64,000 bases of DNA from Ailurus styani (lineage: Eukaryota; Chordata; Mammalia; Carnivora; Ailuridae): positions 2,147,832 to 2,211,831 of the forward strand of contig LNAC01000162.1 of the NCBI GenBank assembly GCA_002007465.1. The letters are read 5' to 3'. Below are positions 37,019-47,029 of this stretch, one piece after another (within the stretch, counting starts at the first letter, position 1; each line of letters starts with the position of its first letter). A program made the translations under genes and the position numbers. Below the pieces are notes generated by a model. The model saw only the letters and a list, made by a program, of their open reading frames with translations. It did not search any database and was not told the DNA's origin.

Positions 37019-37665
37019 AATTTCCACATTGGTAAATTTTTTCAAGTTCTCTGCTTAATAATTTTCAATTTAATTCCATTTGTTCACAGAACATGCTTTT
37101 AATTATTTCAGTCTTTTAAAATTTACTGAGATTAGTTTTATGACCGATCATATGGTCTGTTCTGGTGAGTGTTCCATGCATACTTGATTAGAATGTGTAT
37201 TTTGCTATTGTTGGGTAGAGTGTTACATAGGTATCTTGTAGTTCAGTTGCTTTAAACTGTTACTCATTTCTTCTAATTCCTGTCTGATCTTTCACCTAAT
37301 TTTTCTATCCACTATTGAAAGTGGGCTAGTGATGTCTTCAACTAGTATTGGTAAACTTGCTATTTCTTCTCTCAAATCTATTAGTTGTTTAATGTATTTT
37401 GGGGCTCTCTTGTTAGGTGCATATATTTATAATTGTTCTCCATTTTCAATGTATTCATCCTTTTATCATTACATAATGTCTTTCTTTTCTTCTCATAACA
37501 GTTTTTGTCCTGAAATCTCTTTTGTTTGATATTGGTATAGCAATATCAGCTCTCTTTTAGCTACTGTTTGTATAGCAGCATTTTTTCCATACTTGTACTT
37601 TTAGCCTATTTATGCATTGAAATTAAAGTGAATCTTTTGTAGATAGCATGTAGTATATTCATCAA

Positions 37666-38699
37666 ATGGTTGCAGCCAATACAAATTACTCAGGAACACT
37701 TTATATTCAATTTTATAAATATCTGTATTATTTGAATGTTCTAATCAGCACTGATGACATTTATAGAAGGAAAATTAAAGATACTGTGATTAAAATAAAT
37801 AGCTTCCAAAACGCATGAAAAGATGAAAGCAACGCAACATAAGATAGATAGCAAATGTTTGGAAACAAAGAGAAAAACCATGGATGCAGGGCGAGAGCAG
37901 CAAAGAAAATGACAGATGTTGAGACCAAGTGTTCACATTAAAGCAGGCATCCTCTGCTGTTGACTAATGCCAAGGGGAGCCCTTTGTGGGGGTCTTCAAA
38001 AGTAAATTTTTGGAATGTGAACAGATCTGCCACCTGGCCAGTGACAATGAATACTTAGTAGCTACAGTGATTAAAATCATGGGCATATGTGTTCTGTATC
38101 TCTAAGATATTATTACTGGAATCAAAAAAGTTCATTACACATCTGGTTTGGGTTTTTTTTTCTTCCCTTTCCATTTCATAATTGCTAAAGATCTTAAGGA
38201 CATAGGTAAACTTTAAAACTTGTGAAAATTTTGGTATTCCATATAGGAAAAATTAAGCACATAGGACTTTGTAGCCTTCTTTCTGTGTATTTACAGTAGC
38301 AAAATAACCCTGGGTTTTCATAGGATCCTTAATGAAGAAGAAGAAAGATCTGAAAGTACATATCTATTGACTATCTGTCTAAAAGGCTGGATATTTTGTT
38401 CTTTTTGCTATTAGGTTGCATACTTAATCTTATCACGGTCATTTACCATCTTGATACAAAGATTGTCTCAGATCAGTCTTTAAGAATATGTTATCTTTAA
38501 TTTTATTTCTTCTATGTATTAAATAATGACATTTTTAACTTTGGAAATTAAAAGATAGTGGACAGAAGATAGAAATATGATATTTTGTCTTATCTGATAG
38601 TAAAAATTCCTGGAAGTTATCTATTAGTTGTCATTAATACAATCATTAGTGAATAAAATATATTATTTGACCATTAAGAAAACAAAAATGGTAAATCTT
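37666..38699. other. unique sequence
   Basis: About 1 kb with no recognised repeat or gene and modestly higher complexity than its surroundings. Confidence 0.5.
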
Positions 38700-38780
38700 T
38701 TTATTTTTTAAAAATTTTCCCCAAGTTTTAATTTAAATTCCAGTTAGTTAACATACAGTGTAATATTAGTTTCACAGGTA
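38700..38780 (-). mobile_element. very short L1 3' end
   Basis: About 80 bp ('taatttaaattccagttagt', 'acatacagtgtaatattagt') flanked by ggtaaatc and ggtaaatt. This is a severely 5'-truncated L1 insertion. Confidence 0.75.
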
Positions 38781-38799
38781 GGTAAATTTTACTTTTAAA

Positions 38800-39250
38800 A
38801 TTATGAAAAGCTTAAAACATAAAAAGTCATAAGCAATAATATGACAGATATCCATATACTCACTATCCTAATTGAAATATAATTTTTTAACTCAGGAGTT
38901 TTTAAACAAAGAAACAGGACATTGCACTAAACATTGTAGTCTTTCTGTTCTCCTCAGACATCTTCCTCACCATTCTTGGAGGAAAATGTTCTCATTATAT
39001 TTGTATATACTCATTCAGTCCTAAAAATAAATAAACACACACATATAATTGAATATATACCACTTGAATTAAATATATACTTAATTGACATATATATCAA
39101 TTGAACTGAACATATTTATCAATTGAATTGAATATATATATATACGCACACACACACACACATACATAAATTCAAGTGTAATGGGCATTTGGGAACTTGA
39201 TTTTTTTCACACCATTTTCAAAATCTGTCCATGTTGTATGCTTCTAGTTA
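38800..39250 (-). mobile_element. probable old L1 3' region
   Basis: 'ttatgaaaagcttaaaacat', 'tatccatatactcactatcc' and 'ctgtccatgttgtatgcttc' follow an ancient L1 3' UTR in reverse complement. The call is weak. A microsatellite (39131-39168) and repeated aattga motifs lie inside. Confidence 0.45.
39131..39168 (+). repeat. (TA)n(CA)n microsatellite
   Basis: A short TA run leads into 'cgcacacacacacacacat'. Confidence 0.85.
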
Positions 39251-39530
39251 AATATGACAGACGAAACACACATATATAGCTTTGTTTCCTCCTTAAATTC
39301 TAGGAAAGTTTTAGTGAAGAAATATACTCAAAAAGAAGGGGAGGAATTTAACTTGGGGTAATAGCAAAGACAGTGAGGCAAAATAACATGGGTTTAAGTA
39401 GAGAAAACTGGAAAAAGCTAAAAGTTAAGGCTGCAGGACAGTGGAAGAAGGGAAGTCCAATGATTCATTACAATCATTGAACAGTATAGCAAAAACTAAT
39501 GCTGTACCATACGTTGGCTAATTGGATTTA
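39251..39530. other. unique sequence
   Basis: Nothing recognised. Confidence 0.4.
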
Positions 39531-39573
39531 AACACACACACACACACACACACACACGCACGCACGCACGCAT
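39531..39573 (+). repeat. (AC)n(ACGC)n microsatellite
   Basis: AC dinucleotides (about 26 bases) followed by four acgc/cgca tetramers. The CpG-bearing tetramer array is short but clean. Confidence 0.9.
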
Positions 39574-40479
39574 AGTTAAAAAGAAAAGGGAAATCCAAAA
39601 CAAGGAGTTCATTTTATGAACCAAAATCCTAGTACTGTGTACCTCAGTATGTAGGGACTTAAGCTAAAGTGAGATGACAGGATGAAAACCCCTGCCCCTG
39701 TAAACAGCCAATTAATTGCCTCATCTCATGTTTCATCCAAGGCCCCCGAGAGATTACTGTCCTTCACCACTACAGGGATTGGAGGACAGGTAAGGGATTG
39801 ATTAAAAAGAGGCTTCAAAAATTAACTTTTGGAGTGATAGTAGACTTCTACACAATACTACATTGGTAGACACATGATTCAATCCCTTTTTAAAAAACCC
39901 ATATACTCATAAACCACAAATGGAGAAAACAGTAACAATAACATAATTATAGTCTGATTTTAGGGTACACAGGATGGAATGCAGACTTTGCCAAATGAAT
40001 GTTACAGATATAAACTTTAATATTAAGAGGGCAGAAAAAAAAGCTGATGTAAGTAACTTTGCAATGTTTTAACTGGCTATTTTAAGACTGGATGCAAAAG
40101 AGGAAACATTAATGCCACACTCTCATTTATTCTCACAGCATTTCTAAAATTACATGTATACTAGTATTGAACAAATAAGTAAATAAATCTTAGTTAATGG
40201 AAATCAGATTTCTCATCTTCAGAGAAAGGAAGAAGAGCTAGAATGAACCCTTTGATTCCGGGGGAATTAATGTTGGAGATGCCAGTATGAGCTCACGTTC
40301 ACTTTAATATTTATACAGATACACAAATACAGAAATAAATGTAGATATGTGTGAATGTGTATTCATGTGTTAGTAGATACCATATATTTCCTAGATCTCT
40401 CAACTGAGAAAGCCTAGAATCTGCAATTTCTTGCAGAAATGGCTGAGTTTAGTACTGTGGAAGCAAAAATACAAAATGA
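39574..40479. other. unique sequence
   Basis: No feature recognised. A 111-codon open frame on the minus strand at 40400-40735 overlaps a poly-T/AAC-rich stretch and is not credible. Confidence 0.45.
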
Positions 40480-41235
40480 TACTAAAGTATCTTGCATTGC
40501 CAAAACGTAAGGAAGTACAAAAACAAAAATACAAAAACAAAAAAAACAAAGACACAGAGCCAACCTTAAAGACCTCCCACTGGCAAAATCTGGAACAATT
40601 TATCAACAAAACAAAAGCAGTATTATGTACCAAATAATAAAATATAAATAAATGCATACTGATTAAATGATTAAATGAATAAATGAGGAAAAACAGATAA
40701 ACATTCCTGTTAGAGGAAATCCAGATAATACACATAGATAATTTTCACCTCTTCTTACTCCAAAAAATTAAAAGCAAAACTCCATAACCTCAGTCTAATA
40801 GTGAGAAAACTTTAGTCAAATCAAACTGAGGGATAGTTTACAAAGTACCTGATTAGTATTCTTCAAGTGTGTCAAGGTCATGAAAAACATGGAAAAAATG
40901 ACCACAGAGAAGAGGACATCAGTGAGACTAATGCATGACTGCATGATGTCTAAATGCATTGTGGTATTCTGAATTAGATTCTGAAACAGTAAAAAACATT
41001 AGTAGTTGAAAACGTCACTGTATTTATTTAGTAGTACAGTTTTAATGTTATTCAGCTAGTAGTACAGTACCAATGTTATTTTTTTTTTAATTTTGGGAAA
41101 TAGACTATGGTTATACATATTGTTAAAAGAGGAATCTGGGTGAAGAATATATAAAGCATCTCTGCGCTACCTTCCAACTTTTTTGTAATTCTGAAATTAT
41201 CTCGAAGTAACACGAATGAAAATATTTAAAGTTTT
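40480..41235 (+). mobile_element. old LINE 3' end (L1M-type)
   Basis: 'aagtgtgtcaaggtcatga', 'gattctgaaacagtaaaaaa', 'atagactatggttatacata', 'gaggaatctgggtgaagaat' and 'aattctgaaattatctcgaa' are a known old L1 3' end, sense strand. The left boundary is uncertain. Confidence 0.6.
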
Positions 41236-41596
41236 GGTGGGAAAAAAGCAGTGCTGTGAGATGTAGTATTAAATAGGGAAATTAAGGAAGTACTTACCAT
41301 GAAGGTGGCATTTGCATAAAGACCTGTTTGTGGAAAGGAATAGGTCCTGTGGAGATGTGGGAAGAGATAAATGTCAGAAAAGCAATGAGGAGATCTTTCT
41401 GTCTGGAGTGAAATTAGAAGGGGGAGAACAATATTAAATTGCACTCATGAATAAGAGTGTGGAGCAGATCATATAAAGCCTTATAGGAAATGGCTTGGGG
41501 TTTTTTGGGTGGGCGGGGGCAATTTTATCTTGGGAAATAGCTGGCCAGTAGAGGGCTTTGAGCTGAAAAGAAATATAACCAGACTTTATACATATA

Positions 41597-41619
41597 TGTG
41601 TGTGTGTGTGTGTGTGTGT
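41597..41619 (+). repeat. (TG)n microsatellite
   Basis: 'atgtgtgtgtgtgtgtgtgt' at the 3'-tail side of the inserted L1. Confidence 0.9.
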
Positions 41620-41806
41620 TTTAAGATTTATTTATTTTTAGAGAGAGAGTAAGAGCATGAAAGGGGAAAGGGAGAGAGAGAATCGTATGCCGACTCCCCA
41701 CGGAGCACAGAGCCTGAGGTGGGGCTTGATCTCATGACCCTGAGATAATGACCTGAGCTGAAATCAAGAGTCAGACGTCTAACTGACTGAGCCGCCCAGG
41801 CACCCC
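41620..41806 (-). mobile_element. Can-SINE in the L1 tail
   Basis: 'ttaagatttatttattttta' tail side, GA-rich body, 'ggtggggcttgatctcatga' and the head 'ctgagccgcccaggcacccc'. It lies between the microsatellite and the L1 3' end. Confidence 0.93.
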
Positions 41807-42977
41807 TTAAGTTTTTATTTAAATTCAGTTAACATACAGTGTAATATTAGTTTCAGGTGTACAATAGAGTGATGCAACCCTTCCATACAACACCTAGTGC
41901 CCACCACAACAAGTGCTCTCCTCAATCCCCATCACCTATTTAACCCATCCATTGACTGATGAATGGATAAAGAGGTGGTGTATATATACACAGAGTGGAA
42001 TATTACACACCCATGAAAAGGAATGAAATGTTGCTATTTGCAATGATGTGAATGGAGCTACAGTCTATTATGTAAATGAAATAAGTCAGTCAACAGAAGA
42101 CAAATATCATATGATTTCACTCATGTGGATTTAAGAAACAAAACTAATGAGCAAAGGATTAACCAGACTTCATATTTTTAAAGTATTCTTCTGACTATTC
42201 TGGTTAGAACGGAGTATAGAGAGGCAAGAGGAGATGAGAAAACATAGAGATCAGTTAGGAGACTATTAAAGTAATCCCGATGAAAGATGATATTTTGGAA
42301 GTGGTGGTACTGATGTAGGTCATGAGAAGCAGCCAGATTTTGTGTATATATATTGAAGATAGAGCCAACAGAAGTAGTTTTTGGACAGAAGGTGGATTGC
42401 AAATGAAAAGGAGAAGCAAAGGGTAATGTCAGTATTTTTGGCTGAAGCAATAAGAAGTAAAGAATTGGCATTCACCAAGACAGAGAAGTCTGTGTGAATG
42501 AACAGGATTTTGAAGGAATAGTTTAGTTAATTTTGAACACGTTACATCTGAAATGATCATTATACTTCTGGTTGGAGTTGTATAAATTGTATAGTAACAT
42601 ACAATTTATATTTCAGGGAGAGTTCCAGATTTAAGATCTCTATTCTCAGGTTTTTAAAAAATACATAAATGTCATTAAAAGGTTGGTGTTGAATCTGTTG
42701 ACCAAGAGAATTAGCATGAGTAAAGACAAAATGTTCTAATGCTTAGTCCCTGGGTGCACTGAAGTTAAGACGCTGGGGGGTTGAAGAACAAGGAGAGGAG
42801 ACTAAGACAAAACAAGTCTAACAGGAGAGAATGCAGAGGGAATAGAATGCCTGAATCCAAGTGAAGAATGCACATCCAGGAAGGAAAGGCTGCTCTGTTC
42901 AGTTACTGGTAGGTTGTATACAATGATGACCACTCGATTGTGGGGGTCACTGCTGACCTAGATTAGGAGCCATTTCT

Positions 42978-43185
42978 TTCTTTTTTTTTTTTTTAAAGAT
43001 TTTATTTATTCATTTGACACAGAGAGAGAGATTACAAGTAGGCAGAGAGGCAGGCAGAGAGAGAGGAGAGAGGAGGAAGTGGGCTTCCTGCTGAGCAGAG
43101 AGCCCGATGTGGGCCTCGATCCCAGGACCCTGGGATCATGACCCGAGCCGAAGGCAGCGGCTTTAACCCACTGAGCCACCCAGGC
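42978..43185 (-). mobile_element. Can-SINE (mustelid-type)
   Basis: Poly-T, 'aaagattttatttattcatt', 'tggcaggcag'-like GA-rich body, 'gcggctttaacccactgagc' head. Flanks gccatttct (42969-42977 and 43186-43194). Confidence 0.95.
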
Positions 43186-43250
43186 GCCATTTCTGTGGAT
43201 TAGTGTGGGCCAAACTCCTGATGAAGTAAGATTTCAAAGAAAATAGGAAA

Positions 43251-43540
43251 AGAATTAGACCATGAGTACAGAAATGTCTACATTTAATATTTACATATTT
43301 GTTACCTAGAATGTCACATTAACATGATTATTTCTCTCAAAATCAGTAAAAAAAAATCTCCCAAGTATTTTAAGAGCTTTCTAAAAATAATGCTGTAGGA
43401 ATTAGATTGCAGATAAATGATCCTTCATATTTAATGAAAACACTAATCTAAATAGTGATTCCAAACTCACTAAAGAAGTAAGAAGATTTGACAAACTCTT
43501 ACACTTAAGTTTAAGGTTGATGCTTAACTTGAAGTCCTAT
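43251..43540. other. unique sequence
   Basis: Nothing recognised. Confidence 0.4.
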
Positions 43541-43555
43541 TGAAAAAGCATTTTT

Positions 43556-43735
43556 TAAAAAGATTTTTATTTATTTATTTGAGAGAGAGAGAGAGCACGA
43601 GCAAGGGGAAAGGCAGAGGGAGAAGCAGACTCCCCGCTGAGCAGGGAGTCCTATGTGGGACTTGATCCCAGGACCCTGGGATCATGACGTGGGCTGAAGG
43701 CAGACACTTAACCGACTGAGCCACCCAGGCACCCC
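43556..43735 (-). mobile_element. Can-SINE
   Basis: 'tttatttatttatttgagag' body, 'gcagactccccgctgagca' and head 'ctgagccacccaggcacccc'. Flanks tgaaaaagcattttt (43541-43555) and tgaaaaagtattttt (43736-43750), one change. Confidence 0.95.
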
Positions 43736-43811
43736 TGAAAAAGTATTTTTACAAAAGAGATTATAAAAAATATGAGGTCTATCTTGGTCCAATTCACAAT
43801 TTATATATAAC

Positions 43812-44552
43812 TTTGATAGGTTGACCATTTGTAGGAGTGGAAGGAGAAGAATAAAGTGAAAATAGGTAAACTCCTAACAATCAATAATTGAATTTTGCAA
43901 ATATAGCCGGTGGCATATGTGATACATATCATATGTGACAATGACATTTAATTTCAATGACATATCCATTTTATATATCTCAAACCTTTGTTTATAAAAA
44001 ATATTGACTCAAGTGGGAAAACTGGGTGGCTCTGTCACTTAAGCATCTGCCTCAGACTCAGGTTATGATCCCAGGGTCCTAAGATCAAGCGCCAAGTCAG
44101 GTCGGGCTTTCTGCTCAGGGGGCTGTCAGCTTCTCCCTCTGCCTCTACCTGTCCCCCAGCTTCTGCTCTCACTCTCTCCGTCTCTCTCAAATAAATAAAA
44201 TCTTACAAAAAACAAAACTAGTGACTCAAAAACAATTAAATGGATATTTCAAAAGCATTTCAAATGCTAAGCTTCTTTATTTCATTTTTTAAAACTTTCC
44301 ATTGATTGATAAAGAGCTGAAATCAGAGTTCTAATATAATCCTTACGATATTGGTCAAATCAAGGGTATCTCCTTTTCAGATGCAAAATACNTTTGATAG
44401 GTTGACCATTTGTAGGAGTGGAAGGAGAAGAATAAAGTGAAAATAGGTAAACTCTTAACAATCAATAATTGAATTTTGCAAATATAGCCGGTGGCATATG
44501 TAATCCTTATGATATTGGTCAAATCAAGGGTATCTCCTTTTCAGATGCAAAA
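43812..44552. repeat. gap-linked duplication with a 417-bp indel, N at 44392
   Basis: 44393-44500 repeats 43812-43919. 44501-44552 repeats 44337-44391. The 417 bp between those two parts of the first copy (about 43920-44336, including a Can-SINE and unique flanks) is missing from the second. The N marks a contig junction. Confidence 0.9.
44013..44219 (+). mobile_element. Can-SINE, diverged
   Basis: 'actgggtggctctgtcactt' head with changes, 'tcaaataaataaaatcttac' tail. Flanks tgactcaa at 44005-44012 and 44222-44229. It lies inside the 417 bp absent from the neighbouring copy. Confidence 0.9.
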
Positions 44553-45321
44553 TATGATATTGCTCCAAGTATCATGGTGTTGATGTATTCTATCTAAGTA
44601 AAGTTGAAAGTTAAAACATTTTGTGAAATATTAAAAGTAATAATATAACAATTTTGAGACACTACTATGAAATTTCTAACTTTCACAGTGAAAATATGTG
44701 TGAAATATATATCAACAATATGTTAGTGAACACTTCATACCACTAAAGCATCATATTTGGTCAAGATACATTACAATTTTTACTTACTCATTTTTACCAA
44801 GGAAAGCTGGGTCAAAGATTTAGAAATGACTAGGGTATTTCACTAGCTAAGTCTAATAAATACACAGGGGACACCTGGGTGGCTCAGTGGGTTAAGCTCT
44901 GCCTTCAGCTCNGATATTGGTCAAATCAAGGGTATCTCCTTTTCAGATGCAAAATACGATATTGCTCCAAGTATCATGGTGTTGATGTATTCTATCTAAG
45001 TAAAGTTGAAAGTTAAAACATTTTGTGAAATATTAAAAGTAATAATATAACAATTTTGAGACATTACTATGAAATTTCTAACTTTCACAGTGAAATATGT
45101 GTGAAATATATCAATATATCAACAATATGTGTTAGTGAACACTTCATACCACTAAAGCATCATATTTGGTTAAGATACATTACAATTTTTACTTACTCAT
45201 TTTTACCAAGGAAAGCTGGGTCAAAGATTTAGAAATGACTAGGGTATTTCACTAGCTAAGTCTAATAAATACACAGGGGACACCTGGGTGGCTCAGTGGG
45301 TTAAGCTCTGCCTTCAGCTCA
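44511..45321. repeat. gap-linked duplication (about 401 bp), N at 44912
   Basis: 44511-44911 and 44913-45321 are the same sequence with a few differences (small indel near 'gtgtgaaatatat', a C/T at 'acactactatg' versus 'acattactatg'). The first copy stops inside a Can-SINE head (44876-44911). Confidence 0.92.
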
Positions 45322-45477
45322 GGTCATGATCTCAGGGTCTTGGGATCAAGCCCCGCATCGGGCTCCCTGCTCAGCAGGGAGCCTGCTTCCCCCTCTCCCT
45401 CTACCTGCCTCTCTGCCTACTTGTGATCTCTCTCTCTCTCTCTCTCTCTGTCATATAAATAACTAAATCTTTTAAAA
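45277..45477 (+). mobile_element. Can-SINE (copy 1 of a duplicated locus)
   Basis: 'gggacacctgggtggctcag', 'gtgggttaagctctgccttc', C/T-rich body with (CT)11, 'catataaataactaaatctt'. Target duplication aaatacacag at 45267-45276 and 45478-45487. Confidence 0.95.
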
Positions 45478-45682
45478 AAATACACAGTTGTTTGTATGTA
45501 TTTTAACTATACTGTTTTTATCTTAATGGTTCATTTACTTACCTAGAGTTGATTTATAGAATGAGGCAGGGAAGTTTTTTCTTCCATTCCTTGGCTGTAC
45601 NCTCATTTTTACCAAGGAAAGCTGGGTCAAAGATTTAGAAATGACTAGGGTATTTCACTAGCTAAGTCTAATAAATACACAG

Positions 45683-45876
45683 GGGACACCTGGGTGGCTC
45701 AGTGGGTTAAGCTCTGCCTTCAGCTCAGGTCATGATCTCAGGGTCTTGGGATCAAGCCCCGCATCGGGCTCCCTGCTCAGCAGGGAGCCTGCTTCCCCCT
45801 CTCCCTCTACCTGCCTCTCTGCCTACTTGTGATCTCTCTCTCTCTCTGTCATATAAATAACTAAAATCTTTTTAAA
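45683..45876 (+). mobile_element. Can-SINE (duplicate of the 45277 element)
   Basis: Same element, same target duplication aaatacacag, with (CT)7. Most likely the other contig's view of one locus. Confidence 0.95.
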
Positions 45877-46356
45877 AAATACACAGTTGTCTGTACGTAT
45901 TTTAACTATACTGTTTTTATCTTAATGATTCATTTACTTACCTAGAGTTGATTTATAAAATGAGGCAGGGAAATTTTTTCTTCCATTCCTTGGCTGTAGT
46001 GAGGGGATTAACTTCAATCATGTGAACTCACTTATGAGCTAATCCTCGCACCAAATATACTAACACCACCGTTCCTAGAAGACTGAATGCTGGACAGCTC
46101 CAATGAGCCATATGTATTAGGATGTGATTGCTATGTGTTAGGAAATAAAGCAGATCAAGAGAAGGAATGCTTTAACAGCATATTGACACACACATGAAAA
46201 TAATAAAGTATTTTAATAACTATATAGATTCTTAATATTGTATATGTCTTGTTACAGATACATTTATAATTCTAGATGCTGCATATAATAATTACCATGG
46301 ACCTGTTAACACTAAGCTGCATTTTAAAATGGTTTTGAAAAAGCAAATTTTGTGGG

Positions 46357-46623
46357 TTATTGAAAACCACCATTATGAACAGAAAAATGCACAGCTTTAC
46401 AATGACATGCACACACACATTTTTCCCCAGAAAATTCAAGAAATGATGGAATAACAAAAGCCGATTTCATGAAACACACATTACTTTGGCACCAATGCTT
46501 CGGTAATTCCTGATGTTTCTCCTGACAGTAACTCAGATTGTTGCAATGAAGACTGTATGTTTGATTATTTGGATACCTGTCATGCATAACTGGAGGGCGG
46601 CTGTAAAAAACAGGATTAATCAA
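46357..46623 (-). other. possible exon / small open frame, unproven
   Basis: A minus-strand frame of 88 codons. Inside it, a splice-acceptor-like tract (cctgttttttacag, complement of 46601-46614) precedes position 46600, and a donor-like CAG|gtatcc follows 46577, which would bound a 24-nt micro-exon at 46577-46600. Translated from 46600 the frame reads RPPVMHDRYPNN and onwards. Its C-terminal part comes partly from a CA-rich stretch. No domain was recognised, and an overlapping plus-strand frame is equally open. It may be chance. Confidence 0.2.
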
Positions 46624-46633
46624 AGTAGGATTA
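46613..46633 (+). promoter_or_regulatory. two GGATTA motifs, one in a palindrome
   Basis: ggattaatc at 46613-46621 contains the palindrome gattaatc, and ggatta recurs at 46628-46633. GGATTA/TAATCC is the core bound by OTX/CRX-type homeodomains. The motif is short, so chance is a real alternative. It overlaps the acceptor-like tract. Confidence 0.2.
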
Positions 46634-47015
46634 TAATTTTCTGCAACACCTGTTTCGACCAGCTGCCTCTGATTGTAGATTCTATTCCTCTAGTCCTCCC
46701 AAATTACACAATAAAGCAATTTAGAAATCAGTGGAGAGTCCAGTGTCACTGTGCCAGAATGGAAGTCAAACATTAGAGCAGAGGAACCTTTGAGCTACCT
46801 GATTTAATTTGTTTAGATTATTCCAGAAAGAGAAGAGCAAGCAGATGATACAGTATATTCAAATAACCCAAAAAAGTTTTGTTTTAAAAATGTTATGCCA
46901 TTTGTTTCTTTCTTGTTGTTAAATACAATTTGAGTTAAGAAGCAATTTTGATTACTTGTGAAGTACTATGAATACATAAGTGAAGTGTGCGACACATTTT
47001 AGTTCTGAAGAAGGT

Positions 47016-47029
47016 GTTGCTGGGGCAAC
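47016..47029 (+). promoter_or_regulatory. candidate RFX X-box
   Basis: gttgctggggcaac is a near-palindromic 14-mer with the X-box pattern GTTGCC-N2-GGCAAC and one mismatch (T for C in the first half). RFX factors bind such sites. There is no promoter or gene next to it, so function is inference. Confidence 0.3.

Larger units (their letters stand above)
34600..37665 (-). mobile_element. L1 ORF2 host of a nested insertion stack
   Basis: Host pieces are 34600-34751, 35153-35428 and 37019-37665. Landmarks are 'ttatcaagttgggtaagttc', 'atggtaaattacattgaatg', 'tggtctgttctggtgagtgt' and 'tcctgaaatctcttttgttt'. The host resumes correctly at 37019 ('aatttccacattggtaaatt'). Inserted: an L1 3' end, a MaLR LTR with two SINEs, and another L1 3' end. 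Confidence 0.75.
41589..42160 (-). mobile_element. L1 insertion with internal inversion (twin priming)
   Basis: The flanks aaccagacttta (41577-41588) and aaccagacttca (42161-42172) are a target duplication. Between them is a TG microsatellite, a SINE in the tail, then L1 3' end in antisense (41807-41952, 'cagttaacatacagtgtaat'), then L1 in sense (41953-42160, 'attgactgatgaatggataa', 'aaatgaaataagtcagtcaa', 'atcatatgatttcactcat'). Two opposite halves within one target duplication is the hallmark of twin-primed L1 integration. Confidence 0.88.
41270..43250 (-). mobile_element. LINE L2, long antisense copy with insertions
   Basis: The L2 consensus can be followed in reverse complement through 'catataaagccttataggaa', 'agtagagggctttgagctga', then after an insertion 'attcttctgactattctggt', 'ttaggagactattaaagtaa', 'tactgatgtaggtcatgaga', 'cagtatttttggctgaagca' and near the end 'ggtcactgctgacctagat'. 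It is interrupted by an L1 (41589-42160, itself holding a SINE) and a Can-SINE (42978-43185). Confidence 0.75.
45196..46004. repeat. gap-linked duplication (about 405 bp), N at 45601
   Basis: 45196-45600 and 45602-46004 match, including a complete Can-SINE in each. The CT run has 11 units in the first and 7 in the second, and there are single-base changes (for example 'gttgtttgtatg' versus 'gttgtctgtacg'). Confidence 0.92.

Noticed and set aside
40400..40735. 111-codon minus-strand frame rich in F, Y and C
   Set aside because: It is driven by an A-rich plus strand, has no recognisable domain, and an overlapping plus frame is open too.
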